NCBI GenBank assembly: GCA_019285755.1
Contig: CP079103.1
Coordinates: 2,418,001 to 2,482,000 of the forward strand
Direction of reading: 5' to 3'
Source: Chitinophaga sp. E66
Lineage (GTDB): Bacteria; Bacteroidota; Bacteroidia; Chitinophagales; Chitinophagaceae
Length of the DNA stretch: 64,000 nt
Shown: positions 61,472-64,000 of the stretch, piece after piece
Layout of the letters: each line of letters begins with the position of its first letter
Numbering within the stretch: position 1 is the stretch's first letter
Program-made: the position numbers and the translations under genes
The notes under the pieces: generated by a model
Told to the model about the DNA's origin: nothing
The model's database searches: none
The model's input: only the letters and a program-made list of their open reading frames with translations

Positions 61472-62729
61472 TTAATTAAAGAGAACCCCGCCAAACACCA
61501 GGTATGCTACACCGAGCGTCAGCAGGATATTAAAGATTTGCGCAATGATAAACGCCATTGCGGGCCTTCCGTTCTCCATTTTGAAGATATCCGTGAACTT
61601 CGTCTCCAGGCCGATGCAGGTAAACGCGAGGGCGAAGAAACAGGTCTGCAATTCCTTGATGGGTGTTTTAATAGCCTTCACCGTAGCAGGGGAGAGCAGG
61701 AATGAAAACATGAGCGAAACCAGGATAAATCCGAGCACGAACTTCGGGAATCGCTCCCAGATCGTCTGCAATCCGGGCTTGGGCTGATTGTCCGTTTTTT
61801 GGAATATGCCCACCAAACCGAGATGAAGAATGCTGCGGCTCCTAACAATACGTTTTGCGAGAACTTCACGAGCGTAGCGTATTTGAGCGCTTCTTCGCCC
61901 AGCAGCGTGCCCGCTGCTACAACGGCTCCGGAGGTATCGATCGTGCCCCCAGCCAGGCGCCGGCCATTTCAGGCGGCATCCCCATCCATTGGGCGATGTA
62001 GGGCATGAAGATCATCATCGGGATGGCCACGATCAGCACCAGCGATATCACGTGCGACAATTTCTTATTATCCCCTTCAATTGCTCCTGATGTGGCTATT
62101 GCCGCCGAAACGCCGCAGATGCTCACCGCGCTGGAGATCATCATCCGGAATTCATCATCCAGCCCGAACTTCTTGCACAGCCAGAAAGTGAAATACCACA
62201 CGCTGAATACGACTACCACTGACTGCAGTACCCCAAGGCCGCCGCCTTTCACCAGCTCCTGGAAGATAATACCCGATCCGAGCAGCACCAGGCCGGTCTT
62301 AATGAACAGCTCGGTCTGCAAAGCGGGTTTGATCCACTCAGGCAGCCCCAGTACGTTGCTGATAAAAAGCCCCAGCAGGAGGCTGAACAGCACGATCTCG
62401 ATACCGAGGTCTTTGATGGCCGCGTTGCTGGTAATTACCTGTGCGAACATGGATATGGCGAAGATGGCCAGCGCACCGGAAAACAAACCCGCGGGCACCT
62501 TTTTGCCGCCAAGGACATAAGCAATGAGCAGGGCGCCGAGCACCCAGCAGAACATGCCGGCCAGTTTACCGTAGTTGCCCAGGTCGGTCAGCCGGGCGAG
62601 GAGGTCGCCCCCGCCGGCCCAGTCGAATTTCGGCATGGCGGGCTTAATACCCAGCATAATGAGGAATATGGCGGCGAACGCCAGGATAACGGAGATCCAG
62701 TCTTCGTGGAGCGCAAATTTTTTCTGCAT
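61472..62729 (-). CDS. YeiH/UPF0324 family membrane protein (putative sulfate exporter)
   Basis: About 420 residues with 10-12 hydrophobic segments. The central motif TGLVLLGSGIIFQEL and the conserved SAVSICGVSAAIATSGAI (about residues 198-215), then GGTIDTSGAVVAAGTLLGEEAL, identify the YeiH group, named putative sulfate exporter family in databases on limited evidence. Frameshifts near 61950 and 61800 are repaired. It starts 10 bases after the SpmA/SpmB-type gene, so the two are co-transcribed; an anion or nucleoside role for the pair is not established. Confidence 0.82.
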
Positions 62730-62739
62730 CAGTCAATGG

Positions 62740-63969
62740 TTAGTGAAAGAAAATATATCCGATACATATCGCGGCGATGATACCCACCGCATCCGCAATA
62801 AGACCGCAGGTTAAGGCATAGCGTGTATTTTTGATATTTACCGAACCGAAATATAAAGCCAGTACATAAAACGTCGTTTCCGTGGAGCCCTGCATAATGC
62901 AGGCGAGGCGGCCTACGAAGGAATCCGCTCCGTAAGTTTCCATCAGTTCCGCCATAACACCGCGGGCCCCGCCGCCGCTGAATATTTTCATGATCCCCAC
63001 AGGCAAGGCAGGGACGAAGTCTGTATTCAACCCGGCAAGCGCCACCAGGTAGGAAATGCCGTTGATGATGACGTCCAGGCATCCGGAAGCCCGGAACACG
63101 GCGATACCTACCAGGATTGCAACAAGATAGGGGATGATCATGACCGCGGTCGTAAATCCTTCTTTGGCGCCGTCAATGAAAGCGTCGTAAACGTTGATCT
63201 TTTTGATCATGCCCGTTACCAGGAACGACACGATGACCGAGAAAATAACGATCCCGCCCAACATGGCTGTCTTAACGGCGATCTCTTCAGACGGCATATT
63301 ATGCATCCATAGGTACAGCAGCCCCATTAAACCAATAAACCCACCAACAAACACCAATACCGGCAATTTGAACAAATTGATCTTCTGGTAGATCGCCACT
63401 GCGATCATCCCGGATATGAACGAAATGAACGTTCCGATCATGGTGGGAATGAAGATGTCTGCCGGGTTGGCGGCGCCCTGCGTCAGCCGCAATGCCATGA
63501 CCGCTGTAGGGATCATGGTAATGCCAGCCGTATTCAGGACCAGGAACATAATCTGCGCATTGGTCGCCGTGTCCTTTACGGGATTCAATTCCTGCAGCTC
63601 TTTCATGGCCTTCAACCCCATAGGGGTAGCCGCATTGTCCAACCCCAGCGCATTGGCGCTGAAGTTCATGACGATCGACCCCATGGCGGGGTCTCCTTTG
63701 GGGATGCCCGGGAATAACCGGCTGAAAAAGGGTTCACTCCCCGTGCAAACACCGCGATCATACCGGCCCGTTCGCCGATCTTCATGATGCCCAGCCAGAA
63801 CGCCATGATGCCCGTAAGCCCCAGGGCCAATTCCGCGCCTGTCTTCCCGCTATCGAACAGCGCTTTGGTCATGGTACCAAAGATCTCCGCATCCCCATGA
63901 AAACAAGGCGAAACAGCGCTACCGCGAAGGAAATCACGAAAAAGCGATCCAGACGTAGTTTAAGGCCAT
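62740..63969 (-). CDS. Fused SpmA/SpmB-type nucleoside-recognition (Gate) protein
   Basis: About 410 residues, made of two halves. The N-terminal half (MALNYVWIAFFVISFAVALFR, then TGIMAFWLGIMKIGERAGMI) and FSANALGLDNAATPMGLKAM match SpmA; the C-terminal half, with VPALPVGIMKIFSGGGARGVMAEL and IMQGSTETTFYVLALYFGSV, matches SpmB. Bacillus has these as two spore maturation proteins; here they are one chain in an organism that is not expected to form spores, as in many Bacteroidota. Frameshifts near 63935, 63900 and 63705 are repaired. The start at 63969 is nearly at the right edge. It precedes the UPF0324 gene by 10 bases. Confidence 0.83.
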
Positions 63970-64000
63970 AGAATATTCGGCGGTTTAAAGTGATTAAGCG

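Overview
The window looks like chromosomal DNA of a Bacteroidota bacterium, most likely a Chitinophaga-like member of the Chitinophagaceae. The reasons are two very large secreted proteins ending in type IX secretion (T9SS) sorting domains, a DUF4270 lipoprotein next to a one-domain glycogen synthase, a DUF2027-type Smr protein, promoters of the TTG-N23-TAnnTTTG type, and no clear Shine-Dalgarno sequences. No phage, IS element, CRISPR array, tRNA or rRNA was seen. The one certain RNA gene is RNase P RNA (rnpB) at 8185-8583. Most long genes are broken by single-base frameshifts. Nearly all those examined are repaired by adding one base to a homopolymer run, so I read them as assembly errors and annotate the full-length genes across them.

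Left part (1-27400) is mostly core metabolism. It runs: folate salvage enzyme, lpxK, RNase R, polyprenyl synthetase, APC permease, DoxX, Smr protein, rnpB, a subtilase, a histidine-phosphatase-like protein that has lost its catalytic residues, an intergenic region with a 23-bp inverted repeat built from 11-bp units, an ALDH7 aldehyde dehydrogenase and an HglS-like dioxygenase (a possible lysine-degradation pair) flanking a split YeeE/YedE transporter, panB, ppx, ppk1, a UPF0104 membrane protein, panD, panC, a GlgA-like protein, a DUF4270 lipoprotein, metK and two alpha/beta hydrolases.

Middle part (27400-56440) is an exopolysaccharide (EPS) locus. It has a Wzc/GumC-like chain-length ATPase, a short TolC-like protein, a Wzy-like polymerase, an O-acyltransferase, a polysaccharide synthase-like GT2, a stand-alone receiver followed by a sugar-1-phosphate transferase whose N-terminus looks like a degenerate receiver, two more GT2 enzymes, an asparagine-synthase-like amidotransferase, two GT4 enzymes, a methyltransferase, a Wzx flippase and a hexapeptide acetyltransferase. 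Embedded in it are two giant T9SS cargo proteins: a roughly 2025-residue serine hydrolase with FN3, PA14 and three tandem repeat modules, and a roughly 1335-residue parallel beta-helix protein with eight PKD-like repeats. Together they suggest that a polymer is made by a Wzx/Wzy-type pathway, modified by acetyl, methyl and amide groups, and then processed or anchored at the surface by T9SS enzymes.

Right part (56440-64000) has a GNAT/nitrilase fusion, a thiamine-binding DUF77 protein, three related lipoproteins in tandem, a YeiH-type UPF0324 membrane protein and a fused SpmA/SpmB-type protein.
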